64,000 bases of DNA from AV69 sp963742315 (GCA_963742315.1 CAVULE010000015.1:434001-498000), one strand, 5' to 3'; positions 37,863 to 49,000 are shown, numbered from the stretch's first letter. Made by a program: numbers and translations. The notes: generated by a model from the sequence alone, not told the origin.

Positions 37863-37904
37863 TGGGGGTCAATCAGGGCAAGCCTAACGCGACCCCATTT
37901 TTTT
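37863..37904 (+). terminator. Intrinsic terminator after bactofilin
   Basis: TGGGGGTC (37863-37870) pairs with GACCCCA (37891-37897) and is followed directly by a T-run of seven. The loop is about 20 nt, long but acceptable. Confidence 0.6.
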
Positions 37905-38018
37905 CCTTCTCTTCGGCATAATGTTCTCCTTTCGTCAAAATAAAGCCATTGGTTGGTGCGCCTTTGGCGATTTATTTTAGCATCGCCCGAGGGAGCGGCC
38001 GATCCACCCTGTTCGAGT

Positions 38019-39987
38019 TTATTCGCGGTTAGTCTGAGTTCCGAGCCGGCGCTCGGCCACCTCCAGCATTTCTTTGAACCGTGGATCATCACGGATGGGA
38101 GCGAGATCAGGATCGATCTTGGCGTGATTGAGAAGACCTGCGCCCATCTTTTCGAATGCCGGGGCCAGGATCTCCAGGGCCGCCGCTTTGTCGTTCAGGT
38201 TATTGGCCAGCGCACATGCAGAATTGTAGCGCATCGTCAGGTTGTCAGGATCGATCAGCAGGGCGCGAGCCATCCAATCTTTTGCCCGCTCACCCTGACC
38301 TAACGCGGCCAGGGCCCAACTACCGTGACCCATGGCCGAGCCGTTGTTAGGATCGTGCACCAAAACTTTTTCTGCGCGGGCCAGCGTAATCTTGGCGGAC
38401 CGTCTGGCCGCCTCCGGATTCCCGAGCGCGAGGTAACAAGTGATCAACATGCCGGCCGCTCCGAAGTCCCCTTCCTCCAGCGCCACCGCTTTTTCAAAGT
38501 AGCGAACGGACTCTTCGAGTCGCTGCTGTCGAAATCTCAGAAGGGCTGCACATTTGTTGACCTGATGAGACTCGGGATCGAGCCGAAGAGCGGTCTCGAT
38601 TTCGCGAGACGCTTCGTCGTGGCGTTTTTCCTCCGACAATATCCTGGCTTTGACCGCGTGGGCTTCGGCCAGATCCGCGTTTAATTCCAGCGCCCGTTCA
38701 GCAGCCGCCAGACCGCCGTCTCCACCGCGGTCCGCCGCCGAGCGCAAAAGCATTTCGGCCATGCCGATAAGTGCCCACGCCTCGGCATAATTCGGATCGA
38801 TTTCGACCGCGCGCTGGCACAAGCGGATGATGGCTTCATTTCGCCGACCATCGCCCTCGAACCCGGTGGTGTAACTCTGACGTGCCAACAGATACAAATT
38901 GTAGGCGTCGACGTTCTCGGTGCCATGCCGCTCGATCGCTTTTTTCTCTTCTGGAAGAAGTTTCACTTTCAAGCGCGTCGACAATCGCGTGCGAAATCTC
39001 ATCCTGCAGGGCGAAGATGTCGTTCAAATCGCGGTCGTAACGCTCGGCCCAGACGTGACTGTCATTGCAACCGTCGATCAATTGCGCCGTGATCCGGACG
39101 CGTCCGGCCGCTTTACGCACGCTCCCTTCCAGAACATGGCTGACGTTGAGCTGACCAGCCACCTGGCGAACATCCACCGCCTTTCCCTTAAAAGTGAACG
39201 CCGTATTGCGCGAAACGACATCCAGTGCCGAGACCTTGCTCAAGTCAGTGATGATGTCCTCGCTAATTCCATCGCTGAAATATTCCTGCTCGATGTCGCC
39301 GCTGATATTCGCGAACGGCAGGACGCAGATGGAAAACCGCCTTCCTTTGGGGGCGACTTTTTCGGCCGATGACACCCCCGACCGTTGTTCAGGTCTGGTG
39401 TGAATCAATTTTTTCGGCAGATCTGAATTGCCCGCGTCACCGGTATAGAAGTTAAAAACATGAACGCGGTCGCCGTGTTTCACTTCCACCTCACCCAGAT
39501 CATGCAGATGTGGCCGCCATCGTCCGTTCTGTTGGAGATCTTCCGCGACTCTCTTCGACAGCAGGATATGACCGGCATCACCACAATCCATCAATCGTTG
39601 GGCGAGATTAATCCCCACCCCGGCCGCATTGACCCGGTCGTTGACGTCGGTCACGGCGCTCACTGGCCCGCTGTGCACGCCCATCCGGACCGGCAAATCG
39701 TGATGGTGTCGCAAAACGCGGCTGATTTCCACGGCACACTCGACCGGCTGCTCCGGACTGTTATAAAAGATGAGCGCCATTCCGTCGCCGGTCGGAATTT
39801 TCTTCAGTCGTCCGGTGGCCGCTGCCTTGTTGAACTCGTCAGAACTGCGGACGGCCTGGTTGAGTCGATCCACCAACGCCTGCTGCTCATCCGTTAGGCG
39901 CGTCGAATAACCGACGATGTCGATAAAGAGAACGTGCGCGATCTCTAAGCGCTGGGTCGCTTTCGATTCCTCCGGCATAGGATCCAA
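38019..39987 (-). pseudogene. Class III adenylate/guanylate cyclase with TPR repeats, one-base frameshift
   Basis: The N-terminal frame (38836-39987) has a cyclase domain (HVLFIDIVGYSTRLTDEQQA, IPTGDGMALIFYNSPEQPVE, RVNAAGVGINLAQRLMDC) and a FlgO/TolB-like segment (ICVLPFANISGDIEQEYFSD). The C-terminal frame (38019-39002) has TPR repeats (RAVEIDPNYAEAWALIGMAE, RALELNADLAEAHAVKARIL). One extra base near 38971 separates them: removing it joins IVDAL to KVKLLPEEKKAIERHG. Intact it would be about 655 residues, an architecture common in proteobacterial and verrucomicrobial cyclase-TPR proteins. Confidence 0.82.
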
Positions 39988-40210
39988 ACTTAGGCTGCGA
40001 TTAGGAGTGGCTCAAACCATTCCGCATTTCGGGCACGGGTTCGTTTCTTTCAGCAATTGTCAAAGAGTTTTTAGATGTGACCCCAATCATGACATGCATT
40101 GGTGGGTCGCAGTTGATCATCGGTCTTGTTTCCTGCACCAAAGTCGCGAAGCAGAAATCGGCAAATACCAGCGGAAGAGCGTCAACTCCACGTGATTATT
40201 GTTTATCGAG

Positions 40211-40870
40211 ATGGTAGTTTTTGCCGTGAAGCGCCCGTTCCTCATTCTTTTCCTGTTTTTAATCGCCGCGGGTGCCGGTCTGTACATCGACTGGAATTGG
40301 AAACGACCACTTTGGCCGCGCGGTGGACGTTACTTCTTTCATCGCGTTGAGCTGCCAGTGCCCTCATTCCGCCAATCCGACGAACGATGGAGCGACGATC
40401 CTCTCGGTGGTGTTCCGGACAACGGTACGCTTGGCGGCCAGGGCTGCGCTGTCGCAGCGGCAGCGATGGTATTCAAGTTCTATGGTATCGAGACCGATCC
40501 GCAGCAGTTGAACTGGTTTCTCACAGCCGTCGATGGATATACCGACCACGGCTGGCTTTATTGGGACCGCGCGGCGTGGTTGGCGCCAGACCGTGTTCGA
40601 CACGTCTACGAAGATTTACCGTCTTATCAGCTGATCGATTCGAATCTCGCCCACGGCAATCCCGTGATCGTGCGGGTTCAGCTAGCCAATGGCATCACAC
40701 ACTTTGTCGTCGTCGCAGGCAAGGATGGGTTTGATTATCTCGTGCGTGACCCCGGCGGTGGTGCCGCGAAAGGGTTCTATCCGTTGCGGGAGCTCAACAG
40801 TGACATCGAAGCGCTGCGCTTCTACCAACCGCTAACGAACCCTGGTCACCACCTGTCCGCACAACGCTGA
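40211..40870 (+). CDS. C39-like peptidase, membrane-anchored
   Basis: About 219 residues: an N-terminal anchor (RPFLILFLFLIAAGAGLYI), then a papain-like peptidase_C39_2-type domain with the catalytic Cys in TLGGQGCAVAAAAMVFKFYG and the His in NGITHFVVVAGKDG, followed by YLVRDPGGG with the Asp. These domains cleave double-glycine-type leaders or act as cell-wall endopeptidases; no leader-peptide gene is seen nearby. The start at 40211 is preferred over a TTG at 40199. Confidence 0.82.
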   Translation: MVVFAVKRPFLILFLFLIAAGAGLYIDWNWKRPLWPRGGRYFFHRVELPVPSFRQSDERWSDDPLGGVPDNGTLGGQGCAVAAAAMVFKFYGIETDPQQLNWFLTAVDGYTDHGWLYWDRAAWLAPDRVRHVYEDLPSYQLIDSNLAHGNPVIVRVQLANGITHFVVVAGKDGFDYLVRDPGGGAAKGFYPLRELNSDIEALRFYQPLTNPGHHLSAQR

Positions 40871-40950
40871 ACTCGTGCAGTGTAAATTCAAAGCGGATTG
40901 CGCACATTGCCTTCCCTTGTCGATAGTAAGCTCCTCAGTCCGCTTCACTG

Positions 40951-41757
40951 GTGAAACATCGCTCAATTAGCCTCCTATTTTTCATTGTCGCTCTCGCGCT
41001 CGCCGCTCTCATCGTTGGGGATTTCGTGCACGAAGCGCGCGGGCTCAGGCTGCGCGAGACCATTCTGGCCGAGCTTCAGCCGGTCGCATTGAAAAACTGC
41101 ACGCTGAAACGCTTCGGCAGCGCGAATGATGGCGGATACCTGATGTGCGAGAATCTGATTGACCCGATCGATGCGGCCTATTCCTACGGCGTTGGCAGTA
41201 ACGATGACTGGGGATGCGAAGTGTCACGCCGGTATCACGTGCCGGTCCATGAATACGATTGTTTTGATCCCGCACGCCCACTCTGCGGCGGCGGCACGCT
41301 AGTGTTTCATGATGAGTGCGTAGGAGATCGGACCGGTTCCAGAGCTTCCCGATTCTTCGACACATTGGAAAACGAGATCCGAAAAAATGGGCAGACCGCT
41401 CAACGCGTGATCATCAAAATGGACATTGAGGGCGCAGAATGGGATGCGCTCCTCGCGACGCCTGACGAATTGCTGGCGTCGATTCCACAAATCTCGATGG
41501 AGATGCACGGATACGACGATCCGAAAATTGTCGAGGTGTTGCGGAAACTGAAGCGGCACTTTTATCTGGTAAACCTCCACTTCAACAACTGGTCGTGCAC
41601 GACGAAGGCCGCGCCGCTGCCCGCCTGGGCCTACCAGACGCATTGGGTTAACAAGCGCATCGGCGTGCTTGATCCAACCGTGCCCGTCCCCGCACCCATG
41701 AGCCCACTCAACGCTCCCGATTCGCCAACATGGCCCGATTGTCAGTTGAGTCGCTGA
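40951..41757 (+). CDS. FkbM-like methyltransferase, membrane-anchored
   Basis: This 268-residue protein starts at GTG and has a signal anchor (LLFFIVALALAALIVGDFV). The methyltransferase part contains LKRFGSANDGGYLMCENL, EYDCFDP, VFHDECVG and the FkbM signature VIIKMDIEGAEWDALLATP. The fold resembles METTL24/FkbM enzymes that O-methylate sugars or small molecules. An anchored extracytoplasmic methyltransferase is unexpected since SAM is cytoplasmic, so the hydrophobic segment may instead hold it on the inner face. Confidence 0.78.
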   Translation: MKHRSISLLFFIVALALAALIVGDFVHEARGLRLRETILAELQPVALKNCTLKRFGSANDGGYLMCENLIDPIDAAYSYGVGSNDDWGCEVSRRYHVPVHEYDCFDPARPLCGGGTLVFHDECVGDRTGSRASRFFDTLENEIRKNGQTAQRVIIKMDIEGAEWDALLATPDELLASIPQISMEMHGYDDPKIVEVLRKLKRHFYLVNLHFNNWSCTTKAAPLPAWAYQTHWVNKRIGVLDPTVPVPAPMSPLNAPDSPTWPDCQLSR

Positions 41758-41919
41758 TCATTTGCACTGACTTCTGACCTCCGACTTCTGACTTCTTGCT
41801 CGCTCTCAACTTCTTCTCGGCCTCGTCAGGCACAATTATGCTGAGACCGCTATGCTCAGACAAACGCGTCCGGCGCTTCTTCCCGCCGCTTCAGTGTCGA
41901 ACGAATAAAGCCAACCTGC

Positions 41920-41965
41920 CTCTTTCTACTTCCTAATTCTTACTTCTTAATTCTTAATTCATTCA
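41920..41965 (+). repeat. TTCTTAATTC tract before the esterase gene
   Basis: Units CTTTCTACTTCC, TAATTCTTACTTC and TTAATTCTTAATTC run to the esterase start. The same unit follows several orphan gene tails (37327, 44358, 45990, 51254, 58680). Confidence 0.8.
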
Positions 41966-42697
41966 ATGCACCGCGACCATCACCGTTGGTATTCACATCG
42001 TCTCAACCGCGACATGGGCGTCGCCGTCTACGGCCATTACGGCATGCCCATCCTCGCCTTCCCCACCAGCATGGGCGACGAGTGGGAGCAGGAAGGTCAG
42101 GGGATGATCCGCACCCTCAGCCCTTACCTCGACCAGGGGCGAATCCGAATCTTCTGCATCAACGGCGTGCAGAGCGATTCGTTCGCAAATAAGGGCGCGC
42201 ACCCTTTCCATCGCAGCTGGATGCAGGCGCAATATGACGCCTATGTGGCGAACGAAGTCTTCCCGTTCATCGACTCCGTGTGCCGGACACCCGGCATCCG
42301 AATAAGTACGCTCGGCGCATCGCTCGGCGCGTATCACGCCGCCAACACCCTCTTCAAGCATCCCGACCACGTGAAGCGCTGCTACGCGCTCTCAGGCATC
42401 TACGATATGCGCGATTCCATGGACGGGATGTACGACGACAACTTCTACTTCAATAACCCGGTGGACTATATGGCCAATCAGCATGACCCCTGGTTTCTCC
42501 ACCAGTATGCGAGCTGCGACATCCGGCTCGTGACCGGCACTGGTCCATGGGAGAACAGCGGGCCGACCTATCGAATGTCAGAGGTACTGAGGAACCGCGG
42601 CATCGCTCATCATTTGGACGACTGGGGCCCGGAAGGCGGCCACGAATGGCCCTACTGGCATCACCAGATGTGGGAGTACGTGGGCGCGCACTTCTAG
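41966..42697 (+). CDS. Esterase family protein (putative esterase D-like fold)
   Basis: This 243-residue alpha/beta hydrolase opens MHRDHHRWYSHRLNRDMGVA and has PILAFPTSMGDEWEQEG. The nucleophile elbow is STLGASLGAYHAA, and HHLDDWGPEGGHEWPYWHHQ carries the catalytic His. It belongs to the esterase/PHB-depolymerase-like family with unknown substrate. The last part of this gene is found three more times, at 44128, 45866 and 58873. It is the only complete copy in the window. Confidence 0.9.
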   Translation: MHRDHHRWYSHRLNRDMGVAVYGHYGMPILAFPTSMGDEWEQEGQGMIRTLSPYLDQGRIRIFCINGVQSDSFANKGAHPFHRSWMQAQYDAYVANEVFPFIDSVCRTPGIRISTLGASLGAYHAANTLFKHPDHVKRCYALSGIYDMRDSMDGMYDDNFYFNNPVDYMANQHDPWFLHQYASCDIRLVTGTGPWENSGPTYRMSEVLRNRGIAHHLDDWGPEGGHEWPYWHHQMWEYVGAHF

Positions 42698-42775
42698 AAA
42701 ACCATTAGGTCACGACGCGGAATCACGACCAGCTCCTCTCAAGCTTTAGCCTGGGCACCGCGCGTCTACTTTCTG

Positions 42776-43945
42776 CTAGTCGAATGGTTTGAGGCGATCG
42801 CGCAGCGGTTGTCCGATTTCTTTCATGGCCTGGTTGGCGCCGTCGGTGCCGGCGTTGGTCGCGAGTAAAATGATGATGTTGTGCTTTGGCATGATGCGGA
42901 CTTCCGCCACCCAGTTGCCGTTGCTGCCGTTGTGCGTGATGACAAGAGGCACCCCGGCGTCGTCGAGTTTAGCGCCCCAGCCGAGCGCATAGTTGTCCTT
43001 CACCGGTGTGTGAAGTTTGCGATACGTTTCGGCCTTTAACAATTTGCCGCGGCCATGTACGCCATCAAGCTGGTCCTGCGCGAACCGCGCCCAGTCCTTG
43101 AGGGTGATATTGATAGTCCCGGCCGGACCCAGCGCCGGCGCATTGTCGGCTTCCGGATCGGACGGATCGATCGGGACCAATTTCCCATTCACTTCCTTGT
43201 GGCCGTAGGGTTGATCGAATTTTCCCGAGGCTCCCGGTGCTCCGAAGCCGGCGTTCGTTATGCCTAGCGACTGAAAAATCTGTTCGCGAATAAGTTCTTC
43301 CCACGTCTTCCCCGTTTTGGCTTCCGCGATAGCACCAGCAATGATGAATCCGACATTGGAATATTTGTACTCGCCGACTTTCGATGCCGGCGGCATCGTC
43401 AGATATTTCCGCGCGACCGCTTCGCGTTGCGCCTTAACGCCATTGACCGATTTCACAATGGCATCGAATTCCGCGGCGTCCTTGTCCTCGGTAAGTGGTG
43501 GAAGACCGGCCGTATGACTGAGCAATTGGAAGACAGTCACACCTCGATAGGCCGGATCCATTTTATCTGCGAATGCCGGGAACGATGCGGCCAGCGTATC
43601 GTCAAACTTCATCACGCCGTCCTCCACCAAGCGAGCAATCATGGTGGCGGTAAACGCCTTTGTGTCGGAGCCAATGTGCCAGCGATCGTTGACCGTGACC
43701 GGTTCCGGATGTCCAAGTGCGCGCACGCCGCTGGCGACTTCCGCGGCAATCTTGCCGTCAATCTCCACCAATCCGACGATGGCCGGGAGATGTTCCTTTT
43801 CGCGGACGGTCGTCAGAGTTTGCTCCAAAAAATTCTGAAGCCCGGAATCCGATGCGGCACAGCCGAGCGTCGAAAAGATCTGAATGAAGAACAGCGCGAC
43901 CGTTGCCTCCGGAGCGGCGGAGAAACGGCGTTTAAGAAATTGCAT
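42776..43945 (-). CDS. Serine hydrolase, beta-lactamase/DD-peptidase family
   Basis: About 389 residues from MQFLKRRFSAAPEATVALFF (exported, cleavage near GCAAS). Motifs are GSDTKAFTATMIARLVEDG (SxxK), GEYKYSNVGFIIAGAI (YxN) and THNGSNGNWVAEV (third motif). Between them sits QLLSHTAGLPP. It is a periplasmic class C-like esterase or carboxypeptidase. An upstream in-frame ATG at 43987 is possible. The gene lies on the opposite strand between the intact esterase gene and its first orphan tail. Confidence 0.9.
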   Translation of the reverse strand: MQFLKRRFSAAPEATVALFFIQIFSTLGCAASDSGLQNFLEQTLTTVREKEHLPAIVGLVEIDGKIAAEVASGVRALGHPEPVTVNDRWHIGSDTKAFTATMIARLVEDGVMKFDDTLAASFPAFADKMDPAYRGVTVFQLLSHTAGLPPLTEDKDAAEFDAIVKSVNGVKAQREAVARKYLTMPPASKVGEYKYSNVGFIIAGAIAEAKTGKTWEELIREQIFQSLGITNAGFGAPGASGKFDQPYGHKEVNGKLVPIDPSDPEADNAPALGPAGTINITLKDWARFAQDQLDGVHGRGKLLKAETYRKLHTPVKDNYALGWGAKLDDAGVPLVITHNGSNGNWVAEVRIMPKHNIIILLATNAGTDGANQAMKEIGQPLRDRLKPFD

Positions 43946-44127
43946 ACGATTCAACGCGACTCTCGCAAAAACGGAAAGTTTTTCCACCTTTGTGGCCTGC
44001 CAAGCCGTAGCCTGGCGAATGGAGCGATTGGGACGAGCGACATGGCCAGTGGGATGGGATCACGACTTGGGAGGAGTGCTACAGCGGTCGAGCGCAGCGG
44101 GAGGCCGCGGAGACACAAACCGCTGAA

Positions 44128-44333
44128 TGGTACTCCACCAATACCTGAGTTGCGATATCCGGCTCGTGACCGGCTGTGGTCCATGGGAGAACAGCAGGCC
44201 GACTTATCGAATGTCCGAGATCCTGAGGAATCGCGGCATTGCTCATCATCTCCACGACTGGGGCCCGGAAGGCGGCCACGAATGGCCGTACTGGCATCAC
44301 CAGATGTGGGAATACGTGGGCGCGCACTTTTAG
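44128..44333 (+). pseudogene. Orphan esterase tail, copy 2
   Basis: About 206 bp matches the end of the esterase gene: LHQYLSCDIRLVTGCGPWEN, MSEILRNRGIAHHLHDWGPE and the terminal MWEYVGAHF followed by stop. Roughly five residues of 66 differ from the intact gene. A single-base deletion lies near its left edge. A TTCTTAATTC tract follows at about 44360. Confidence 0.85.
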
Positions 44334-44389
44334 TGCAACCGACGGATCGAAAGCGCTCGCTTCTTAATTCTTCCTTCGCTTCAGGCTCG

Positions 44390-45796
44390 TTAGGGTATTT
44401 CGAAAATCTCGACCTGCTTGGCGATGCCGCGGAGTGAGCGTTTCTCCGGAGTCGCAGCGATCCCGTTTGATTGCAACAGCTTCGAGGCTTCGCTGTCAGT
44501 GACTACTCGTCTCGTCGCAAAAATGGAGCGCGACGTCGCGAGGCCTTGAACGCGAGATGCGATGTTTACGGTCCGTCCGAAGTAATCCTGTCGATCGTTC
44601 AGCGAAACAGCCAGACAAGGTCCCTCGTGAATACCGATCTTAAGCAGCAACTCGTCTTTCAAGTCCTTCAACGCTTCTCGCATCTTCAGCGCAGCCGCCA
44701 TCGCTCGGTCTGGCGTCGGGAACGTCGCCATCACGGCGTCGCCGATTGTCTTTACCACGGCACCGCTTTCCGCCGCCACGATTTCATTCAAGATCCGAAA
44801 GTGAGCGCGCACCAAATCGTAGGCAGCCAGATCTCCAACTCGTTCGTAAAGTTCGGTTGACCCCTTAAGGTCGGTAAACAGAAAGGTGAGACTGGTAATC
44901 TTAAGCCTCTGATCCACATCCAGCGCATCGGTCCGATAAATATCGCGGAAGGTTTGATTGGTTAGAAGACGTTTCGCGGTCAGGAAAGGCCGACGCTTGT
45001 TGACGAATTCGTGAATCTTATCGCTAACGACCCAAATTCCGGGCAGCGTGCGCTTCTTTGAACGGTTCTCCAACGTCATCTGCAGAGGGCCGGGGCGCAT
45101 CTGAACACTCTCCTCCGCTGCGTGATCCCTAGTCATAACGAAGGAGAGCGATTGGCTTTCACGCGCAGGCTCACCCTTCACCTCAAGATGTTGCGACATA
45201 TGAAGGACCGGATCGAACATGTCCACCTCTCCTTCAGGCAACTGGAGCGAGAGCACCACCTTTTCGCCAGGTGAAAGCTCGCGGCTGTCGAGCGTCGTTT
45301 CCTTAACCCATTTCGCGAATGTCTCGTCATCGGGCAAATCGACGCCTGAACTCCAAAAGATCTGTCTATAGTACTCGATCCAGGGCAGTGTCCCGGGATC
45401 GTGCGCCGCGATTTTCCGCACCCGCGGGCTGATGGTGAACGTGACCTCGACCATTTCGTCAAGCGTCGGTTCACGCCCACGAGCGCAAAGGACGCATCTG
45501 TATTCGCCTTGTCTTACAGTCTTAAGCGTCGCGCCCGAATCGAGAATGCCGCCGCAAGCGGGACAAAGGATGTTCCACGACATATCGAAAAGGCCGAGTC
45601 GCGCACCGTGCAGAAAAGCCCCGATCACATCGTCCTCATCGATCCCGTGCCTGGCCGCAAAGGCGAGGGCGTTGATACGGCAAAGCTCGCGGTCCGCTCC
45701 GTCCTCGATGAGCTTTTCGATCGCACGCACCGGTTTCGGCTTCGCCGATTGTCGCAAAGCACTGAAGAGATTCTCAGTTTCGGTGGGAAGTTTCAT
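44390..45796 (-). CDS. Class III adenylate cyclase with N-terminal DUF5939-like module
   Basis: This 468-residue protein starts MKLPTETENLFSALRQSAKP; a longer frame to 45862 runs into the orphan tail. The N-terminal half contains a zinc-ribbon-like CPACGG and CVLCARG pair within a DUF5939-like region. The C-terminal cyclase domain has LTFLFTDLKGSTELYERVGD (metal Asp), VVKTIGDAVMATFPTPDRAM and FGRTVNIASRVQGLA. It is cytoplasmic and makes cAMP or cGMP. It sits between orphan esterase tails 2 and 3 and is a different architecture from the cyclase at 38019. Confidence 0.9.
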   Translation of the reverse strand: MKLPTETENLFSALRQSAKPKPVRAIEKLIEDGADRELCRINALAFAARHGIDEDDVIGAFLHGARLGLFDMSWNILCPACGGILDSGATLKTVRQGEYRCVLCARGREPTLDEMVEVTFTISPRVRKIAAHDPGTLPWIEYYRQIFWSSGVDLPDDETFAKWVKETTLDSRELSPGEKVVLSLQLPEGEVDMFDPVLHMSQHLEVKGEPARESQSLSFVMTRDHAAEESVQMRPGPLQMTLENRSKKRTLPGIWVVSDKIHEFVNKRRPFLTAKRLLTNQTFRDIYRTDALDVDQRLKITSLTFLFTDLKGSTELYERVGDLAAYDLVRAHFRILNEIVAAESGAVVKTIGDAVMATFPTPDRAMAAALKMREALKDLKDELLLKIGIHEGPCLAVSLNDRQDYFGRTVNIASRVQGLATSRSIFATRRVVTDSEASKLLQSNGIAATPEKRSLRGIAKQVEIFEIP

Positions 45797-45865
45797 GCAC
45801 GAGCGGATTGACGACCGCAACACAGCTACCGTGTGGCTAGGAAAACGGAAAGCAAGGGACACATG

Positions 45866-45966
45866 CTGGCATCATCTGGACGACTGGGGCCCGAAGGGCG
45901 GACACGAATGGCCCTATTGGCATCACCAGATCTGGGAGTACGTGGGGGCGCACTTCTAGAAAACTG
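45866..45966 (+). pseudogene. Orphan esterase tail, copy 3
   Basis: The last 30 codons of the esterase are present in frame (HHLDDWGPKGGHEWPYWHHQ to IWEYVGAHF and stop). The match continues into CTAGAAAAC after the stop, as in the intact gene. A TTCTTAATTC tract starts about 25 bp further on. It lies immediately upstream of the start of the cyclase gene on the other strand. Confidence 0.85.
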
Positions 45967-46083
45967 TGCGGCTCGTCTACGAGTGGGTCACTTAATTCTG
46001 CCTTCTTAATTCCTCCTTTCTTCCACGAGCTCATCTTGTCCAACGTTGTTCACGTTTCCTGCGACGCAACTGCTCCCTTTAGT

Positions 46084-49000
46084 TTACGCGAGTAGCTCTT
46101 CGAGTTCTTCGGTCGTTAGGCCGGTCATCAGCGGCTCCTCGCTGTCGATGGCGGCGTCGATCGCCGCGCGTTTTTTCTCCTGCAGCCGCAGGATTTTTTC
46201 TTCGACCGTGTCGCGAGTGATCAGCTTGTAGGCGGTGACGACACGGGTTTGCCCGATGCGATGAGCGCGGTCGGTGGCTTGCGCCTCGACCGCGGGATTC
46301 CACCACGGATCGAAATGAATGACGGTGTCGGCGGCGGAGAGATTCAGGCCGACGCCGCCGGCTTTCAGGCTGATCAGGAAGACTGGAATCGCAGGATCGC
46401 TCTGGAAGCGATCCACGATTTCCTGCCGCTGCTTGGTTGCGCCGTCAAGATAGCAGAAAGGAATCTCGAGCTTCTCAAGGCGTTCGCGCACGAGATGCAG
46501 CATCGAGACGAACTGGCTGAAGACGAGGACGCGATGTTCGCCGTCAATCGCTTCCTCGAGGAGTTCGTCGAGAAGGTCCAGCTTTGCCGAGGTCTCTTCC
46601 TTATCGATGCCGACGAGCCGCAGATCGCAACAGACCTGGCGCAAACGGAGCAGACCAGTAAGCATCTTCATTCGTTGTGCACCGGCGTTCACATTCTTGC
46701 CGGAACTGCCGAGACCCTGCTGGATCTCGCGTAGTAGCGCGTCATAGGCGGCGCGTTGATGACTCGTTAGGCTGCAAGGCACGACCTGTTCGATTTTTTC
46801 GGGCAGATCTTTCGCGACGTCGCGTTTCCGCCGGCGAAGCAGGAACGGCTGAAGCCGGCGCGAGAGCCGGCGTTGCACATCGGGCGCGGAGCCACGCGCG
46901 ATCGGTAATTCGTAGCGTTCGCGGAAGTCGTTGCGATTTCCAAGATAACCGGGCAGTGCGAAGTTCGTGATCGACCAGAGATCGCGCACCGAATTTTCCA
47001 TCGGGGTACCAGTCAGCACGAAGCGATGCTTCGCGCGGAGGGCGAACGCGGCCTGCGCGTTTTGCGTCTCCGGATTTTTGATGTGCTGCGCTTCGTCGAG
47101 CACGGCGGTCGAGAAGTTGATTTCGCGTAGTGTGTCGATGTCGCGTCGTAGCAATGCGTAGCTCGTTATGACCATGTCGACGTCCGCGATCGATTTGAAA
47201 CGCGCGGCGCGATCGGCGCCTTCGAGCACGAGCGCCTTGAGTTCGGGAGTAAACTTCCGCGCTTCATTCTCCCAGTTTGTCACCAGCGATGTCGGGCAGA
47301 CGACTAGGGCGGGGCCATCGCCTTGATGTGCGCGTAGAAACGCGAGCGTCTGCACCGTTTTACCAAGACCCATCTCGTCGGCCAGGATGCCGCCGAGATT
47401 GTTTGCAGCGAGACGCGTAAGCCATTCGAAACCGACAAGTTGATACTCGCGCAATCTTTCCGCGAGCGGACCGAGTTTCGTCTTCGCATCCGGCGACGCG
47501 TCACGGCCGGTGATGAACTTCTTCAGCGCTTCGCGACGATCGGCGACGGCGGAGCCAAGCTCGCGCGCCGTCTGTTCGACATACCCGGCGTGTGCGCGGT
47601 TGATGCGGTAAAGCCCGGGCTGCGTCTGCGCCGGATCGCAATCGCGAATGACCTGCTCGAGATCCTCCAGGCCCCCGGTGTCGATCACAGCGAGGTGGCC
47701 ATTCTTTAATCGCGTCTGCGATTGGCCGGAGCCAAGCAGCCGCTGAATGTCTGCGTTCGAAAACATTTCGCCGCCGGGCGTGGTCAGCGAGTAACGCACC
47801 TCGAACCAATCCTGACCCGAGCTGACAATCTCGAGCTTCGGCGTAATCCGCTCGATCTCGCCGGTCCAATTCTGAACCTGCGCCGTGAGAGTAATCTTCC
47901 AGTCGCGCTGCATTCTTTGATAATCGGTCGCGAAGAACCGGACAACATTGGGCTGGCCGTGCAGCACGAAGCCGCCGGCGTCTGTTCGGGCGAAGCCAAT
48001 CTGCTCGAGCCGCGCGATAGCCGTGTTCTCTGCGTCGAGATTCCGCATCAACACTCGATTGGTATTTTGCGAATCGCGGAAGACGAATTGATCCTGTGCA
48101 TTAGCAAATGCTTTAATCGGCGCGCGATCGCCGTAGCTACACATCAATTCACCCGTAACGCTGAAGAGCGTGCCGGCCAGCCGCAGCTCAAAGGCGGGTA
48201 GCGCAGTTGCGATCTCAGGCAGGCGAACGCCTTCGCCGGCGCGCACGTCGAATGCATCGCGCAGACGCGGCAGATCGAATGCGAGGAAGTGCAACGCGCG
48301 GTCGCCATCGAGCAGTAGAGGCCGCTCAAACAGATGCGTCGAACCAGCCGGCAACGCTTCGCCACAGCGAACGAACTCGTTGTTCTGCAGGAGCCACGCA
48401 TCGGTCGCGTTCCAAAGAAGCAGAGCATTAGACGGAAAGTTGCATTTCACTGCGATGCTCCCCTCGCCGCGCGACTCGACCAGAAGCTCGGAACGCAGCG
48501 CGGCCGAAGAGATCGTCACCTGAGTCGCTTTGCCAAATGTGACGCGCGGATGATTCTGCAACGCGGGGAGCAGCCGCAGGAATGCGTCGCGTGACAAGAT
48601 CGCCATGCCGCTCTTGAAGATCGCCGGAACCGCGCGCAAGCTTTCGATCAGCGCGAGATCGGTTTCACCGGCTGCAAACGTGTTTGTCTTCGGGAGCGCG
48701 GAGACGAGTGTGCGGTTTCGAGAAACTTCCGCTTCGACAACGATCATGATCTGCCCTTTCCGCCATGCGCCCGCGAAGTTGGGCGGCAGGATCACGTGCA
48801 GTGTGGTTAGGGCGGCGTCAGCCGAATCAGCCGGGACGAACCGTGGACCTGCCGGAGCTTCGGGCATCGTCGGCTCGTTAGGCACGGCGACTACAGCGGC
48901 TGGCGGATTCAGATAGCCCAGGCCTACTGCGACCGAATGCGCACAAATTTTCCCCGCCGACCGAGACTCCCAACAACTGCAAAGATTCTCGACGTCGATC

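Noticed and set aside
44127..44333. 68-codon open frame as an independent small gene
   Set aside because: It is an in-frame copy of the esterase C-terminus with no start region or ribosome-binding site, so it is better described as an orphan tail.
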